Below are positions 62,409-64,000 of a stretch of DNA of 64,000 nucleotides, piece after piece. This stretch comes from Roseovarius azorensis (GTDB lineage: Bacteria; Pseudomonadota; Alphaproteobacteria; Rhodobacterales; Rhodobacteraceae). Under the pieces are notes generated by a model, which worked only from the letters and a program-made list of their open reading frames with translations, had not been told where the DNA came from and ran no database searches. A program made the position numbers and the translations under genes. Where the stretch lies: positions 434,001 through 498,000 of the forward strand of contig NZ_FOAG01000001.1 of assembly GCF_900109455.1 (NCBI RefSeq). The letters are read 5' to 3'. The first letter of the stretch is position 1. Each line of letters starts with the position of its first letter.

Positions 62409-63503
62409 TTACTGCCCGCTCTTGACCGCTGTCCAGGCCCGCGTGCGTTGACGCAGCATGCGCGCGTCCACATCGAGATCGGGAAACAGCCGTGCACGGG
62501 TTTCGGCATCGGGATAGATGCCCGGATCGGACAGGATGTCCGCCGCGACATGCGCCGCCGCCGCCCTGTTGGCATTGGCGAAATAGACCGTGTTGGTCAC
62601 CTCGGCGATCACCTCGGGGCGCAGCATGTAATCGATGAAACGATAGGCGGCCTCTGTATTTTTCGCGTCATGCGGAATTGCCATGAGGTCGATCCACATC
62701 AACGTGCCTTCGCGCGGGATGGCATAGGCGATCTCGACCATATTGCCTGCCTCGACCGCGCGCGCCTGTGCGATGCCGGCATCCCCGCTGTAGATCAGCG
62801 CCACGCAGATATTGCCCGCCGCCAGATCGCCCGTGGCCCTCTGGTTGCTGAAATAGCGGATATGGGGTGCGGCGGCGCTCAGCAGGTCGCGGGCGCGCGC
62901 CAGATCGTTCTCTTCGCCGGAATAGGGATTGGCCCCGAGATAGTTCAGCGTGACCGACAACATTTCGACCGGCGAATCGAGCACCGCGATGCCGCATCCC
63001 GCGAGTTTGCCGACGATCTCGGGATCGAAAAGCACGTCGAGCGTGTCCATCGGGTGATCACCCAGCCGTTCGGCGACCGACGCGACGTTATAGGCGATGC
63101 CGATGGTGCCCCAGGTATAGGGCACGCCCAGGTGCGATCCGCCCTCGACCCGGTTCAGGGCGGACAGCACCTCGGGGTCGAGATTGCCGTGGTTGGTCAG
63201 CCGCGCAGGGTCGATCGGCATCAACGCTCCGGCCCTGAACTGCCGCGCCGCGTTGGAGGCGGCGGGAAACACCACGTCATAGCCCGACCTGCCCGTGAGC
63301 ATCCGGGTTTCCAGCATTTCATTGGAGTCGAAATGATCGAGCGTCACGCGGATGCCGGTTTCGGCCTCGAAGTTGTTGATCGTGTCCGGCCCGAAATAAT
63401 CGGCCCAGTTGTAGATCGCCAGTTCCCCGGCCGGGGCCGCGCCTGCGGTCATTGCGCAAAGCGCCGCCGCCCGCAGGGTGCGGGTGAATCGGTTGGCTGT
63501 CAT
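62409..63503 (-). CDS. Polyamine-type ABC transporter substrate-binding protein (PotD/PotF-like)
   Basis: The 364-residue periplasmic protein has a signal peptide ending AAPAGE and the start of the family fold, LAIYNWADYFGPDTI. Later stretches YDVVFPAASNAARQF, VPYTWGTIGIAYNV and ANYVFANANRAA-like residues fit spermidine/putrescine-binding proteins. It lies 41 bases after an agmatinase gene on the same strand, which supports a role with putrescine. No permease or ATPase genes follow in the window. ATG 63503 is preceded by GGGAG. Confidence 0.87.
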   Translation of the reverse strand: MTANRFTRTLRAAALCAMTAGAAPAGELAIYNWADYFGPDTINNFEAETGIRVTLDHFDSNEMLETRMLTGRSGYDVVFPAASNAARQFRAGALMPIDPARLTNHGNLDPEVLSALNRVEGGSHLGVPYTWGTIGIAYNVASVAERLGDHPMDTLDVLFDPEIVGKLAGCGIAVLDSPVEMLSVTLNYLGANPYSGEENDLARARDLLSAAAPHIRYFSNQRATGDLAAGNICVALIYSGDAGIAQARAVEAGNMVEIAYAIPREGTLMWIDLMAIPHDAKNTEAAYRFIDYMLRPEVIAEVTNTVYFANANRAAAAHVAADILSDPGIYPDAETRARLFPDLDVDARMLRQRTRAWTAVKSGQ

Positions 63504-63544
63504 CGGTTTCTCCCTTGCTGCCGGTGTGATGCGCAGCCGCCCGT

Positions 63545-64000
63545 TTAGGCGGGGGCCGCCGCGTAGAGGCACAACAGGTCATTGGCCAGCGTTGCCGCCG
63601 CCAATGCGGTGATCTCTGCGGTGTCATAGGCCGGGGCCACCTCGACGATGTCCATACCGACGAGGCGGATCCCCTCCAGCCCGCGCAGGAATTCCTGTGC
63701 CTGCCAGGTGCTGAGCCCGCCAATCACCGGCGTGCCGGTGCCCGGTGCCGCCGAGGGGTCGAGCGCGTCGATGTCGAAGGTCAGATAGGTCTGGCTGTCG
63801 CCCACGATCTGCCGGACACGGGCGGCCACAGCCTCGGGCCCGCTGCGATGGAATTCGCGGGCGTCGATCACGTGGAACCCCAGCGGATCGGGGTTATGGG
63901 TGCGGATGCCCACCTGCACCGAACGGTCCGGCGCCACCAACCCCTCGCGCACCGCATGCCAGAGCATCGTGCCGTGGTCGATCCGACCCGGTTCGTCCTG
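63545..64000 (-). CDS. speB: Agmatinase/ureohydrolase family, C-terminal part (5' truncated)
   Basis: The frame is open to the window edge, so the N terminus is missing. The visible ~150 residues include RIDHGTMLWHAV, VGIRTHNPDPLGF, and the manganese-binding TFDIDALDPSAAPGTGTPVI, with the GMDIVEVAPAYD end. Agmatinase makes putrescine and urea from agmatine. The partner binding protein downstream is consistent with polyamine metabolism. Family certain; the exact substrate among ureohydrolases is less so. Confidence 0.9.
   Translation of the reverse strand, partial: QDEPGRIDHGTMLWHAVREGLVAPDRSVQVGIRTHNPDPLGFHVIDAREFHRSGPEAVAARVRQIVGDSQTYLTFDIDALDPSAAPGTGTPVIGGLSTWQAQEFLRGLEGIRLVGMDIVEVAPAYDTAEITALAAATLANDLLCLYAAAPA

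Overview
The window reads as a piece of chromosome from a high-GC alphaproteobacterium, most likely Rhodobacterales (Roseobacter group). This rests on gene content and layout: a DUF4167 protein, Usg, MmsA with a divergent LysR regulator, a VPLPA-CTERM protein, Hint-domain and TRAP transporter genes, a coiled-coil gene next to zapA, and many ATGA/GTGA stop-start overlaps. There are no rRNA or tRNA genes, no CRISPR array, and no insertion sequence or prophage. It is mostly core chromosome with small accessory modules.

Layout. 1-6 kb: end of a tsaC/sua5 gene, a 140-bp element with perfect inverted ends, azlCD, then an overlapping molybdenum-cofactor operon fdhD-mobA-mobB-moeA whose moeA carries an extra ~300-residue N-terminal domain. 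6-11.5 kb: L,D-transpeptidase, a YbdK-type ligase, a CTERM-sorted protein, and mmsA with a divergent LysR regulator. 11.5-15 kb: CBS protein, coaD, and two gap genes with LacI-type operators and a 47-codon membrane ORF between them. 15-19 kb: DUF808 protein, an array of degenerate ~150-bp repeats, tkt. 19-27 kb: coiled-coil/zapA pair, DUF1499, prfA-prmC, DUF4167, trmJ, ctaA, an M32 carboxypeptidase. 27-31 kb: polysaccharide initiation genes. 31-34 kb: gyrA. 34-37.5 kb: an arsenic operon of arsR-arsC fusion, gap and arsJ. 37.5-43.4 kb: SYLF lipoprotein, hemB, a membrane protein, mfd. 43.4-46.1 kb: ilvB-ilvH behind a complete transcription attenuator with a Leu-Val-Val-Ile leader peptide. 46.2-48.4 kb: Rieske oxygenase with a small partner, DUF2189 protein. 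48.5-56.6 kb: two-component system, SulP transporter, and a TRAP transporter with unusually large membrane subunits. 56.6-64 kb: prfC, a Hint-domain protein, an SDR lacking the usual Tyr/Lys, ribA, an OmpR-type regulator, a polyamine-type binding protein and an agmatinase cut by the window end.

How the parts work together. fdhD, mobA, mobB and moeA mature molybdenum enzymes such as formate dehydrogenase. The two gap genes and tkt are central carbon metabolism, and the gap promoters carry operators of the kind used by LacI-family carbon regulators. The arsenic operon combines two detoxification routes: reduction of arsenate by ArsC, and its conversion to 1-arseno-3-phosphoglycerate by GAPDH with export by ArsJ. 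The sensor kinase and regulator next to the SulP and TRAP genes may control uptake of the TRAP substrate. The most rewarding regulatory finding is the ilv attenuator. The least explained sequence is the repeat array at 16.03-16.7 kb, followed by the inverted-repeat element at 503-642 and the N-terminal domain fused to MoeA.
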